Below are positions 19,615-28,390 of a stretch of DNA of 64,000 nucleotides, one piece after another. Source of the stretch: JAUXFS01 sp963772635. GTDB taxonomy: Bacteria > Pseudomonadota > Alphaproteobacteria > Rhodospirillales > Defluviicoccaceae. A program made the position numbers and the translations under genes. The stretch covers positions 1 through 64,000 of the forward strand of contig CAVYYK010000013.1 of the NCBI GenBank assembly GCA_963772635.1, read 5' to 3'. The notes beneath the pieces were generated by a model, which did no database searches, was not told the DNA's origin, and saw only the letters and a program-made list of their open reading frames with translations. Positions within the stretch are counted from its first letter, which is position 1. Every line of letters begins with the position of its first letter.

Positions 19615-20391
19615 TCAACGACCGGCGGGGACGTAGAGCCGTGATACGTAGCGGCATTGCACGGCGACACCGGTCAGCGAGCGCGGTTCCTTACCGGCTT
19701 CGAAATGCGCGATCACCCCGGTCGCCACCTGGTTCGGCTGTGGACACTCCGCCCACTTGTGCCATTCCTTGCAGTTGTTGCGGAAGTCGGCTGGAAAGTC
19801 CGAGTCGTTCACATACTCTTCACGACTATTGAAATTCCAGCTTGCGCCGCCCACCAAATAGTATCGGACCGGCCCAGACGGCGGCGGGTATACGAGGTCG
19901 GCGAGCCGGCCATCGTCCTGGATCTGTTTGCCCCGCAGCTGAAAGCCCTTCACCCGCGTTTCCTTGTTGTTCGTGCACACCCGAATTCCGGTCACGAAGA
20001 CGCGTCGGCCGAAGTACATATCGTCTCGATACTGGGCCTTTATCGTGCTGCTCTTGGGCGTGCCGCCGCAGAGGTTCTTGATGTCTCCGGTGGTCCTATT
20101 GGAGTCGTTGATGCTTTCCGTGCCGATCCAGAACGTGCAGGGATTGTCGCGCCGCTCCTGGGAGGAGATCCCGTACACCGCCTGCTTGTCGTCGTCGACC
20201 TCCAGCTTGCGGCGAGACCCGGAATAACCCGAAACCTTCGACTCGACGGGAGCCCCGTGCAGCATCATCTCCGCCGGGTATCGCTCGGCACGGGCGTGCT
20301 CGGGAAATCCCCCGGACAGGGCCAACCCCATCATCACTGCCGCCGAAAAAACCAGCGGGTGGGTTCTCGCCTGTTCCCGTCGCCGTGTCAT
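19615..20391 (-). CDS. Secreted protein of unknown function
   Basis: A 258-residue protein with a clear signal peptide (RTHPLVFSAAVMMGLALSGG, then an Ala-Arg-Ala site). ATG 20391 is preceded by a strong GGAGGG. The mature part is rich in Asn, Arg and aromatic residues and has at least six cysteines (in NPCTFWIG, NLCGG, IRVCTNN, NNCKEWH, AECPQ and VQCRY), suggesting disulfides. No domain is recognised with confidence. The upstream region carries a perfect Crp consensus at 20519-20534. Confidence 0.75.
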   Translation of the reverse strand: MTRRREQARTHPLVFSAAVMMGLALSGGFPEHARAERYPAEMMLHGAPVESKVSGYSGSRRKLEVDDDKQAVYGISSQERRDNPCTFWIGTESINDSNRTTGDIKNLCGGTPKSSTIKAQYRDDMYFGRRVFVTGIRVCTNNKETRVKGFQLRGKQIQDDGRLADLVYPPPSGPVRYYLVGGASWNFNSREEYVNDSDFPADFRNNCKEWHKWAECPQPNQVATGVIAHFEAGKEPRSLTGVAVQCRYVSRLYVPAGR

Positions 20392-20769
20392 TTCCGCCCT
20401 CCGTTTGACTATCGTTGCCGCTCCTCGGCCGCGCGGGTGAAACGAGAGAACTGGATGCTTTTCCAGGATTCCCTCGCTGCATATGATTTGCACTCTCGCA
20501 TCGCCGCGAATTGCGGTCTGTGAACCAGTTCACAGTCGAGCACACGTTGCGCAGGCCGCTCGGGCGTGCTCTCCTTCTTGGGGAGGGCCACTGACGACTG
20601 AAACGGCTCCAATTTGGGACCGAAGTCGACCAGGCGGACACCGTGAGCGAGACATGCGCATAAGGCGTCTGCGGTTCCGCTTCACCCCACGCCGAGTTCC
20701 GCCGGATCCCCCCACAGCGGGCATACGCTTGCGTATTTATACGCTCCCGGCTGTTCCGACTTACGCCTG
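20392..20769. other. Intergenic region between the secreted protein and hicA
   Basis: No gene is supported here. It holds the ribosome site and presumed promoter of the secreted-protein gene, the Crp-like site listed separately, and the sequence downstream of hicA. A CCTGC-TAAA-GCAGG hairpin at 20767-20780 overlaps the hicA stop codon. Confidence 0.4.
20519..20534. promoter_or_regulatory. Putative Crp-family binding site
   Basis: TGTGA-ACCAGT-TCACA is a full ten-of-ten match to the Crp consensus and is part of an 18-base inverted repeat (20518-20535). It lies about 135 bases upstream of the secreted-protein start. No convincing -10 was found at class II spacing; a CATATG at 20480-20485 could act at about -50. 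Confidence 0.5.
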
Positions 20770-20994
20770 CTAAAGCAGGTTGCGAAGCTCTTCGCGGGTC
20801 AATTCGCAATCCCGCAGGATTTTTGCGAATAGGCCTGGTCCGATCACCTCGCCGGCGTGCACGGGAATCGTCGTCGTCCTGCCGTCCGGATGGCGCAGGA
20901 GGTGGTGGCTCCCTTTCACGCGGATGAGGTCGAAACCGGCTTTGCGCAACGCCGCGATGATCTCACGACCGCCGAGCCTTGGCAGTCGCGTCAT
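20770..20994 (-). CDS. hicA: HicA-type mRNA interferase toxin
   Basis: A 74-residue double-stranded-RNA-binding-like fold with the HicA hallmarks: an N-terminal helix (GGREIIAALRKAGF), the catalytic His in VKGSHHLLRHPDG, and IPVHAGEVIGPGLFAKILRD. HicA toxins cut mRNAs. The ATG overlaps the end of hicB by 4 bases, so the two are translationally coupled, with antitoxin first. Frame and catalytic residue are intact. Confidence 0.93.
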   Translation of the reverse strand: MTRLPRLGGREIIAALRKAGFDLIRVKGSHHLLRHPDGRTTTIPVHAGEVIGPGLFAKILRDCELTREELRNLL

Positions 20995-21206
20995 GCGGCG
21001 ACGGTAATGCGCTGGACGCCGACGAATTCGAGGGGTTCGATGTCGTCACCAACCGCCTCCAGATTGACCTCGATCGCTTCGCGGACGCGGACCATAAGAT
21101 CGTCGAGGGACATTGCCTGCGTGTGACAGCCGGGAATGGCGGGCACGGAGGCGACGTAGATGCCCTCGGCATCCCGTTCGATGACGACGTCAAACTCTTT
21201 CACCAT
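20991..21206 (-). CDS. hicB: HicB antitoxin
   Basis: A 71-residue HicB-family antitoxin with the signature VPAIPGCHTQA and a helix containing VREAIEVNL. It starts at ATG 21206 after GGAGG. It has no C-terminal DNA-binding domain, so it belongs to the short HicB type, and autoregulation would need another route or a dimeric surface. It overlaps hicA by 4 bases. Confidence 0.92.
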   Translation of the reverse strand: MVKEFDVVIERDAEGIYVASVPAIPGCHTQAMSLDDLMVRVREAIEVNLEAVGDDIEPLEFVGVQRITVAA

Positions 21207-21526
21207 GATCACGCCTCCATTTGCAGCAAGCGCATCGATCCGGGGACCGCTCATCCGAAAAGCGGAAGACCCCATACGCTCCGCCAAACCTCGGCATGCT
21301 ACCCCGAAGTACGCTTCCACGCCATCCGGGATATATCGGGACTGACGGTTCCGTTGCGTTCTCTAAAGCAGGTGTTGCGCGCTTCCGCTTTGGAGCGGCC
21401 GTAGAGTCTGCAAGTGAGTTACGGGAACACGTCACCCATCGAACCTCCCGCCGCGGAAGTCCCCTTGCGGGCTATTACCATTGCTTCGTCCTGGATGGAG
21501 AGCGGCCCGCCGGTGGGGCCGTCGGG
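21207..21526. other. Intergenic region between hicB and mobA
   Basis: No gene is supported on either strand. It contains the hicBA promoter region and the sequence downstream of mobA. I saw no convincing molybdenum-cofactor riboswitch fold or terminator here. Confidence 0.35.
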
Positions 21527-22147
21527 TCAGCCGAGCATTCGCTCCGCGTCCGCCAGATCGTCGGGGCGGTTGACGTTGAAGAAGGGGTCGCGGGGCTCGG
21601 TTGGGAATTCGACGGTGACCAGCCGGTAGCGGGCGGTCCACAGGTCGATCTTGCGGATGTCTTCGTCGGCGAGGGCGTGGCGGAGTTCGCCGGCGAGGCG
21701 GACCGGCCACAGGCCGAAGACGGGATGGGAACGCCCGCCCGAGGCGGCGCAGGCGATGTCGGCGCCCTCTTCGTCCACCGCCGCGAGCATCCGAGCGACC
21801 AGGTCTTCGGGGAAGAACGGCGTGTCGGTGGCGAAGCTGGCGACCCAGGGGCAGTGGGGTGCGTGTTCGCGCGCCCATTCCAGACCGGTGAGGACGCCGG
21901 CCAGCGGGCCGGCGAAGCCGCCGATCGCGTCCGCGGCCACCGGAAGGCCGAATTGGGCGAAGCGTCCGGGATCGCCGTTGGCGTTGAGGACCAGCCGCGA
22001 GACCTGAGGCCGCGCCCGGTCGATCACGTGCTCGAGGATGGTCTTGCCGCCGAGCCGGTGCAGGCACTTGTCGCCGCCGCCCATGCGCCTGGCCCGGCCG
22101 CCGGCGAGGATGACGCCGGCGACCACGGAGTCGTCGTCAGGCGACAT
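21527..22147 (-). CDS. mobA: Molybdenum cofactor guanylyltransferase
   Basis: A 206-residue nucleotidyltransferase that attaches GMP to molybdopterin, making the bis-MGD cofactor used by formate dehydrogenase. The GTP-binding signature VILAGGRARRMGGGDK is present at about residues 12-27, and the metal-binding Asp follows in SFATDTPFFP. It overlaps fdhD by 11 bases, forming an fdhD-mobA operon. Both products are needed by the formate dehydrogenase encoded 10 kb away. Confidence 0.94.
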   Translation of the reverse strand: MSPDDDSVVAGVILAGGRARRMGGGDKCLHRLGGKTILEHVIDRARPQVSRLVLNANGDPGRFAQFGLPVAADAIGGFAGPLAGVLTGLEWAREHAPHCPWVASFATDTPFFPEDLVARMLAAVDEEGADIACAASGGRSHPVFGLWPVRLAGELRHALADEDIRKIDLWTARYRLVTVEFPTEPRDPFFNVNRPDDLADAERMLG

Positions 22148-23018
22148 CTTCGTCCAGGCTCGCCTTGCGCCGGACCTTCGGCGATTCGGCCTCGACCTGG
22201 GTCTGGTCGGCGTCGTAGACGATCCGGTGTTCGCCGGCGAGGGCGATGAACCGCTTGCCCCTGGCGCGGCCGATCAGGGTGAGATCGGCGCGCCGCGCGA
22301 GGTCTACCCCCCAGGCGGTGAAACCCGAGCGGGAGATCAGGATCGGGATCCGCATCTGCACCGTCTTGATCACCATTTCGCTGGTCAGCCTTCCGGTGGT
22401 GTAGAAGATCTTCCGCTCCGGGCCGATCCCTTTCAGGAACATGTAGCCGGCGATCTTGTCGATGGCGTTGTGGCGGCCGACGTCCTCCATGTAGATCAGC
22501 GGACGATCCTCCTCGCACAGCACGCAGCCGTGGATCGCTCCCGCGGCCAGGTAGAGGCTGTGGGTAGTGTTGATTTTCTTGGTGAGCGCGTACAGCCACG
22601 ACGTCCGCAAAACCGCGCCCGCGTCGAGGACGACGGTCTCGAACTTCTCCATGACGTCGCCGAACACGGTGCCCTGGGCGCATCCCGAAGTGAGGGTCTT
22701 CTTGCCCAGCTTCTTCTCGTAGTTGGTCCTGCGCGCGGTGCGGACGACGACGGTCTCGATCTCCTCGTCGTAGTCGACGCCGGAGATCTCGTCGTCGGGG
22801 CGCAGCATGTTCTGGTTGAGCAGGTAGCCGACCGCCAGATAGTCGGGGTAATCGCCGATGGTCATCATCGTGACGATTTCCTGACCGTTGAGGAACAGGG
22901 TCAATGGCCGCTCCATCACCACCGAGGTCTCGACCGCCTGGCCGTCCTGATCGACGCCGGTGAGGCGCGCGGTCAGTCGCGGGTCGGTCGGATCCGGTGC
23001 GACCAGGAATTCGTCCAT
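22137..23018 (-). CDS. fdhD: Formate dehydrogenase accessory sulfurtransferase FdhD
   Basis: A 293-residue FdhD, which passes sulfur from a cysteine desulfurase to the molybdenum cofactor of formate dehydrogenase. Visible features are the N-terminal ERPLTLFLNG strand, GYLLNQNML, and MEDVGRHNAIDKIAGY. In E. coli the sulfur path uses a CxxC loop; here it reads C113-A-Q-G (SGCAQGTVF), so only the first cysteine is present. A second pair, CVLC, is seen in AIHGCVLCEEDR. It is divergent from the tup operon. Confidence 0.93.
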   Translation of the reverse strand: MDEFLVAPDPTDPRLTARLTGVDQDGQAVETSVVMERPLTLFLNGQEIVTMMTIGDYPDYLAVGYLLNQNMLRPDDEISGVDYDEEIETVVVRTARRTNYEKKLGKKTLTSGCAQGTVFGDVMEKFETVVLDAGAVLRTSWLYALTKKINTTHSLYLAAGAIHGCVLCEEDRPLIYMEDVGRHNAIDKIAGYMFLKGIGPERKIFYTTGRLTSEMVIKTVQMRIPILISRSGFTAWGVDLARRADLTLIGRARGKRFIALAGEHRIVYDADQTQVEAESPKVRRKASLDEDVA

Positions 23019-23160
23019 CGGTGTTTCTCCTTGCGGCAGCGTTCCGTGGTCCTTGCCTTATTGCTGCATATGGTGGTGTTGTTGTCGAGGATACAAACAA
23101 TAGCCGCTTTCCGCCTGTCGGCCGGACCGGCGGCACGCAACGGGTCGAGGAAATTCGATC

Positions 23161-23865
23161 ATGAATGACTTCTATGGCGCTCTCGTCGCGGCGGGAACGT
23201 TGATCTTCAGCTTCGATCGCGATCTCGTACAGATCGTGCTCCTGTCGCTGCGCGTCAGCCTGACCGCAGTGGCGGTGGCGGCGATCATCGGTCTTCCCCT
23301 CGGCGGGGCGGTGGCGCTGTTTCGTTTCCGCGGCCGGCGGGCCTTGATGGTCGCGATCAGCGCGCTGATGGGGCTGCCGCCGGTGGTGGTCGGCCTCGTC
23401 GTCTACCTGATGGTGTCGCGGGCGGGTCCGCTGGGGACGCTCGGATTGCTGTACACGCCGACGGCGATGATCATCGCCCAGTGCGTGCTGGTGGTGCCGA
23501 TCATCGCGGCGTTGACCCGGCAGACGGTCGAGGACCTGTGGGAGGAACTGGGAGAGCAGCTCCGCTCGCTCGGCGCCGGGCCGGGGAGGGCGTTGTGGAC
23601 CCTGTTGTGGGAGGGGCGCTTCTCCCTGCTCACCGCTGTGCTCGCCGGTTTCGGCCGCGCCAGCGCCGAGGTCGGCGCGGTGATGATCGTCGGCGGCAAT
23701 ATCGACCACCTCACCCGGGTGATGACCACGGCGATCGCGTTGGAGACCAGCAAGGGCGATCTCGCTTTGGCCCTGGGTCTCGGCCTCATCCTGATTATAT
23801 TGTCGACAGGGGTGAACGGCGGCGCGTTCCTGCTCAAGGAGGCGGCGCAGCGAAGCGAAGGGTGA
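23161..23865 (+). CDS. tupB: Tungstate/molybdate ABC transporter permease
   Basis: A 234-residue inner-membrane permease with about five to six helices and the ABC-permease cytoplasmic loop (ASAEVGAVMIVGGNIDHLTRV). Sequence style matches TupB/WtpB-type tungstate permeases (family of sulfate/molybdate permeases). It overlaps the ATPase gene (TGATG at 23863-23867). No periplasmic binding protein (tupA) is visible beside it. Placement next to fdhD, mobA and moeA supports Mo or W uptake. Confidence 0.87.
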   Translation: MNDFYGALVAAGTLIFSFDRDLVQIVLLSLRVSLTAVAVAAIIGLPLGGAVALFRFRGRRALMVAISALMGLPPVVVGLVVYLMVSRAGPLGTLGLLYTPTAMIIAQCVLVVPIIAALTRQTVEDLWEELGEQLRSLGAGPGRALWTLLWEGRFSLLTAVLAGFGRASAEVGAVMIVGGNIDHLTRVMTTAIALETSKGDLALALGLGLILIILSTGVNGGAFLLKEAAQRSEG

Positions 23866-24611
23866 TGAAACCGGTTTCGTCCATTCTGCCACTGGCGCTC
23901 GACAAGGTCACGTTCGAGGCCGGCGGCAAACGCTTGATCAAGGAGATTTCGTGTCTCCTCGGGGCGGGGCCGCGCAGTGTCATCCTCGGCCCCAACGGCG
24001 CCGGCAAGAGCCTGTTGCTGAGGCTCTGTCACGGCCTCATCGATCCGACCAGCGGAACCGTGCTGTGGAACGGCGCCGACGGCAAGGACGCCGCGCTCAA
24101 CCAGGCGATGGTGTTCCAGCGGCCGGTGATGCTGCGCCGATCGGTCGCCGCCAACATCGACTACGCGCTGTCGCTGCGCGGGCTTCCATCCGACGAGCGC
24201 CGCGATCGGATCGACGACGTCCTCGCCCGCACCGGTCTCCGCCGTTTCACCGATCGGTCGGCACGGCTGCTGTCGGGCGGCGAACAGCAGAAGCTGGCGC
24301 TGGCCCGGGCGTGGGCGCTGAGGCCGCAGGTGCTGTTTCTCGACGAACCGACGGCGAGCCTCGACCCCGCCGCGACCCTCGCCGTCGAGGACGTCATCGC
24401 CGCCATTCACGCGTCCGGAACCAAGATCGTGATGACCACCCACGATCTCGGCCAGGCGCGCCGCATCGCCGACGACGTGCTGTTCCTGTACCGGGGGCGT
24501 CTGTTCGAGCACTCGCCCGCCGGCGTGTTCTTCGAGGCGCCGAGGAGCGCCGAGGCAGCCTCGTTCATCGACGGCAAGCTGTTCTGGAGATACAAGAGGA
24601 ACGCGTCGTGA
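23865..24611 (+). CDS. tupC: Tungstate/molybdate ABC transporter ATPase
   Basis: A 248-residue ABC ATPase: Walker A GPNGAGKS, Q-loop MVFQRPVML, signature LSGGEQQKLALARA, Walker B VLFLDEPTASLDP, and switch His in MTTHDLGQA. It energises the permease encoded just upstream and starts within that gene's stop codon. It is short, without the C-terminal regulatory TOBE domain of ModC. The MLRRSVAANIDYAL segment is typical of the TupC group. Confidence 0.88.
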   Translation: MKPVSSILPLALDKVTFEAGGKRLIKEISCLLGAGPRSVILGPNGAGKSLLLRLCHGLIDPTSGTVLWNGADGKDAALNQAMVFQRPVMLRRSVAANIDYALSLRGLPSDERRDRIDDVLARTGLRRFTDRSARLLSGGEQQKLALARAWALRPQVLFLDEPTASLDPAATLAVEDVIAAIHASGTKIVMTTHDLGQARRIADDVLFLYRGRLFEHSPAGVFFEAPRSAEAASFIDGKLFWRYKRNAS

Positions 24612-24621
24612 GAGTGAATCG

Positions 24622-25878
24622 ATGGCCCAACTGAGTGACGACTGTTTTGCCTTCGGCGGACCGCTGATGACGACGGCGGAAGCGCTCGACCTGCTGGCCG
24701 AGCGCACCGCGGCGGTGGTCGGGATCGAGACCGTGGATCTGCGGCGGGCGCGGGAGCGGATTCTCGCGGAGGACGTGGTCGCGACCCGCGACGTCCCGCC
24801 CACCGACAATTCGGCCGTCGACGGCTACGCGGTTCACTACGACGACCTCGACGCGCAAGCCGAGACGCGCCTGCCGGTTGCGGGTCGGGCCGCCGCCGGT
24901 CACGCCCTCGGCCGTGCGGCCGGCCGCGGCGAGGCGATCCGCATTTTCACCGGCGCGGCGATGCCCGACGGCTGCGATACCGTGGTCATGCAGGAGGACT
25001 GTGCCGTCGTCGGCGACCAAGTGAGCATTGCGCCCGGCCTCAAGCGGGGCGCCAACCGGCGCCTCGCCGGCGAGGACATCCGGGCGGGCACGACCATTCT
25101 CGGGCGCGGCCGGCGGTTGCGGCCCCAGGACATCGGCCTCGCCGCCGCGGTCGGCCGGGCCGAGCTCCGCGTCTACCGGCCGCTGCGGGTGGCGGTGTTC
25201 TCCACCGGCGACGAGCTTCACGATCCCCGGGACGATCCGCCCTTCGGCAGCATCTACGACTCCAACCGATACGGGATGATGGCGCTGCTCGAGGGGTTGG
25301 GGTGCGCGGTGAGCGATCTCGGCATTCTCGAGGACCGCTTGCAGGTCATCGGCGAGGCCTTGGCCGGCGCCGCGGCCGATCATGAGCTGATCATCACCTC
25401 GGGCGGCATGTCGGTGGGCGAGGAGGATCACGTCAAGGCGGCGGTGGAGGCGCTGGGCAGCCTCTATTTCTGGCGGCTGGCGATCAAGCCGGGCCGGCCG
25501 CTCGGCCTCGGCCAGATCCGCGGCGTTCCGTTCATCGGCCTGCCCGGCAATCCGGTGGCGATGATGGTGACGTTCATGCGGATCGCCCGGCCGGTGATCC
25601 TGCGTCTCGGTGGTGCCGCCGATCTCGCCCCGAACATCTTCAGGGTGCCCGCCGGTTTTGCCCACAAGAAAAAGGCGGGCCGCCGCGAATGGGTCCGCGC
25701 CCGCCTCGTCGCCGACGCAGAAGGCAGGCTGGTGGCGAGCAAGTTTCCGCGCGACGGCGCCGGAATCCTGTCGTCGATGGTCGAGGCGGACGGTCTCGTC
25801 GAGCTTTCCGAGGACATCACCCGGCTCGAACCGGGCACCGTGGTCGATTTTCTGCCGTTCAACGAGGTGAGCCGGTAG
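24622..25878 (+). CDS. moeA: Molybdopterin molybdenumtransferase MoeA
   Basis: A 418-residue MoeA that inserts molybdate (or tungstate) into adenylated molybdopterin. Visible are the N-terminal DNSAVDGYAV motif, GEAIRIFTGAAMPDGCDTVVMQED, the MPT-binding GDEL with YDSNRYGM, TSGGMSVGEEDHVK, and LPGNPVAMMVTF. Its length is normal. It starts 10 bases after tupC and probably ends the tupBC-moeA operon. Confidence 0.95.
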   Translation: MAQLSDDCFAFGGPLMTTAEALDLLAERTAAVVGIETVDLRRARERILAEDVVATRDVPPTDNSAVDGYAVHYDDLDAQAETRLPVAGRAAAGHALGRAAGRGEAIRIFTGAAMPDGCDTVVMQEDCAVVGDQVSIAPGLKRGANRRLAGEDIRAGTTILGRGRRLRPQDIGLAAAVGRAELRVYRPLRVAVFSTGDELHDPRDDPPFGSIYDSNRYGMMALLEGLGCAVSDLGILEDRLQVIGEALAGAAADHELIITSGGMSVGEEDHVKAAVEALGSLYFWRLAIKPGRPLGLGQIRGVPFIGLPGNPVAMMVTFMRIARPVILRLGGAADLAPNIFRVPAGFAHKKKAGRREWVRARLVADAEGRLVASKFPRDGAGILSSMVEADGLVELSEDITRLEPGTVVDFLPFNEVSR

Positions 25879-25953
25879 CGTTTCGCGATGCTGGCGCCCT
25901 GTGGACAAGGTCGGGGCACCCGGTGATAATCATTCTCGGTGGAGAACACTGGG

Positions 25954-27281
25954 ATGGTACGGTTCTTTTCAGTCTCCTCGGTGCTCGCCGTGCTCCTTTG
26001 GGCGGGGGCGGCGGTCGCCGATTTCTCCGGCCATGGCGGCATGGTCAGGGCGTTGGCGGTCTCGCCGGACGGTTCGCGGGTGATCACCGCCAGCTTCGAC
26101 TATACGGCGCGCCTTTGGGATTTCAGCGTCCAGAAGGAACTGGGCGAACTCGACGGTCACGCCGGCCCGGTCAATACCGTCGCCTTCCTGCCCGGCGGCA
26201 ACCGGGCGCTGACCGGCGGCGACGACGGCGTCGTCATCGTCTGGGATCTGGAGACGCGAAGTCCGATCCGCCGCCTCGAGGGCCACCGGATGAAGGTCGC
26301 CTCGGTGGCGGTGGCGCCCGCCGGCGACGTCGCCGCCTCGGCCGGTTGGGACCGGTCGGTCAGGCTGTGGGATATCGCCACCGGAAAAGAGATCCGTCGC
26401 CTGGATCACCCGTCCGGGGTCAACGCGGTCGCCTTCGGCAAGGACGGCAAGACCCTGTTCAGCGGCGACAAGGACGGCACCATCCGGATCTGGGACACGG
26501 CGACGGGAACCCGGATCGGTATTCTGCAGGGACACGACATGGCCGTCACCCACCTGGCGGTGTCTCCCGATGGCTCCCGGCTACTGTCGGCCGGTATCGA
26601 CGAGACCGTCCGTCTGTGGGACCCGGCCGGCCGCACCGAACTCCGGACGATGACCGGTCACAAAGGCCCGGTGTTCGGCGTGGCGTTCTCGCCCGACGGC
26701 AAGTCCGCCCTCTCCGGCGGCCGCGACGGCTGGGTGATCCACTGGTCGCTCGAAACCGGCCAGCCGATCCAGTTCATCCAGGCCCACGACCGAGCCGGTG
26801 TGGGCGGTCGCGTTCAGCCCCGACGGACGCTTCGCGATGTCGGCGAGCTCCGACGAGTCGGTCCGGGTCTGGCACCTGGGGACCGGCGAGCGCATCGGCC
26901 TGCCCGGCGAAGGCGACAGCGAGCCGAAACCCTGGCTGGACAGCACCCATCCGGGCGCCAAGCTCTACCGCTCCTGCGCCACCTGCCATTCGCTCCAAGC
27001 CGACGGGGTCCGCCGCTCCGGCCCCCACTTCGCCCACCTGTTCGGCCGCCGCGCCGGCTCGGTCCCCGGCTACACCTATTCCGCGCCGCTTCGAAAACGC
27101 CACCTTCGTCTGGAACGAGCAAACCCTCGCCGAACTGTTCGAGAAAGGCCCGGCCACCTTCCTCCCCGGAACCAAAATGCCGCTGCAACGCATCTCCGAC
27201 CGGGAAGCGCTCGACGCCCTGATCGACTACCTGAGGATTATCACCGAAGCGGAGAAAGGCGACGACGCCTCGCAGGAGTAA
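25954..27281 (+). pseudogene. Secreted WD40-repeat/cytochrome c fusion protein, two frameshifts
   Basis: ATG 25954, after GGTGGAG, starts a signal peptide (FFSVSSVLAVLLWAGAAVA), then about seven WD40 repeats (SPDGSRVITASFD, DLETRSPIRRLEGH and so on), then a class I cytochrome c domain with heme motif CATCH and a distal Met in TKMPLQ. Two +1 changes break the frame: a CC at about 26790-26791 and an A4 run at 27094-27097. Correcting both yields one protein of about 440 residues. It would be periplasmic, with a beta-propeller joined to heme. The partner and function are unknown. Confidence 0.82.
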
Positions 27282-27379
27282 TAACGCACCACGTAGCCGG
27301 TTTGATTTAGGGATTCAAGAGGTCGAGAGGATCGTCATCTAGGGTACTGAACCGGACGACCGGGTTCCTGTAATGCGCC

Positions 27380-28285
27380 CTACACCAGTCCGGTTTTCAA
27401 TCGTGGCGCCGCGAAATCGAGGAAGGCGCGCAGCTTCAGCGGCAATGGCCGCTGGCCGGCATAGACGAGACTGACCGGCGAAGGCGGCGGTTCGAACTCT
27501 TCGAGCACCACCGCAAGCGAGCCGGCGCCCACCCTGTCCGCAATCTGGTACGAAAGCAGGCGCGTGATCCCCAGTCCCGCCATGGCCGCGTCGATGGCTG
27601 CCTCGGCGGTATTGACGATCAGGCGCGAGTGGATGGCAACAGGCGTGTCGACCCCTCCGATCGTAAAGCTCCAGGCATCGGGAGACGTCAGCCCTTCGAA
27701 CGTGACGCAATCGTGTGCGCCGAGTTCACTGGGGCTTTCTGGTACGCCCCGCTCGGCAAAATAGGCGGGGCTCCCGCACAACACGCGCCGGATCGAACCA
27801 ACCCTGGTCGCGACAAGGCTGCTGTCAGGCAAGTCGCCGATGCGGACCGCGAGATCGATATGCTCCTCCACTAGGTCGACCACCCGGTCTGCCTGCACGA
27901 TTCGTATGTCGATATCCGGAAAGGCTCTGAGGAAGCCAATCACGACCGGCAGAACGTGCAGGCGGCCGAAGACGATCGGCGTGGTGATTGTCAGGTCGCC
28001 CTTTGGCGCCCGGTATTCGCCCGATGCGGTACGTTCGGCTTCTTCGACATCCTCAAGAATGCGCCTACAGGAAACGACATAGGACCGGCCCTCATCGGTC
28101 AGCACGAGTTTCCGGCTTGACCTGTGAAACAGACGGGTTCCGAGATGCGCCTCAAGCTCCGAAATCTTCCGGCTGACCGTTGCGAGCGGCATGCCGAGGC
28201 GGCGACCAGCGGCCGAAATACTGCCAGCTTCGACCGCCTCCAGCAGAACTGACATCGATTGCAGACGGTCCACAGAAGCTTCCAT
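27380..28285 (-). CDS. LysR-family transcriptional regulator
   Basis: A 301-residue LysR regulator: winged helix-turn-helix in the first 60 residues (GSISAAGRRLGMPLATVSRKISELE) and an effector-binding domain from about 90. ATG 28285 starts the homologous part; the frame is open to 28339. It is divergent from the operon starting at 28391, the classical arrangement for a LysR controlling its neighbour and itself. The inducer is unknown. Confidence 0.9.
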   Translation of the reverse strand: MEASVDRLQSMSVLLEAVEAGSISAAGRRLGMPLATVSRKISELEAHLGTRLFHRSSRKLVLTDEGRSYVVSCRRILEDVEEAERTASGEYRAPKGDLTITTPIVFGRLHVLPVVIGFLRAFPDIDIRIVQADRVVDLVEEHIDLAVRIGDLPDSSLVATRVGSIRRVLCGSPAYFAERGVPESPSELGAHDCVTFEGLTSPDAWSFTIGGVDTPVAIHSRLIVNTAEAAIDAAMAGLGITRLLSYQIADRVGAGSLAVVLEEFEPPPSPVSLVYAGQRPLPLKLRAFLDFAAPRLKTGLV

Positions 28286-28335
28286 ATTTTGAGAGGATGG
28301 TTCCAGAGTATGCCATCTGTTTCCTTTATATGGAA
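28278..28335. promoter_or_regulatory. Inverted repeat in the LysR/operon divergent promoter
   Basis: A perfect 10-base inverted repeat, GCTTCCATAT at 28278-28287 and ATATGGAAGC at 28326-28335, frames the 105-bp divergent intergenic space. Its left arm covers the LysR start codon. Wide spacing suits a LysR tetramer bending DNA, but binding is inference. Confidence 0.45.
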
Positions 28336-28390
28336 GCATCTATGTTCTTAAGCACGTGGCCAATCCGGCCAGGCTCAAAAGGAGAAGACA

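Noticed and set aside
21207..21526. Possible molybdenum-cofactor riboswitch near mobA
   Set aside because: The region is downstream, not upstream, of the mobA coding direction and I could not find the conserved riboswitch helices.
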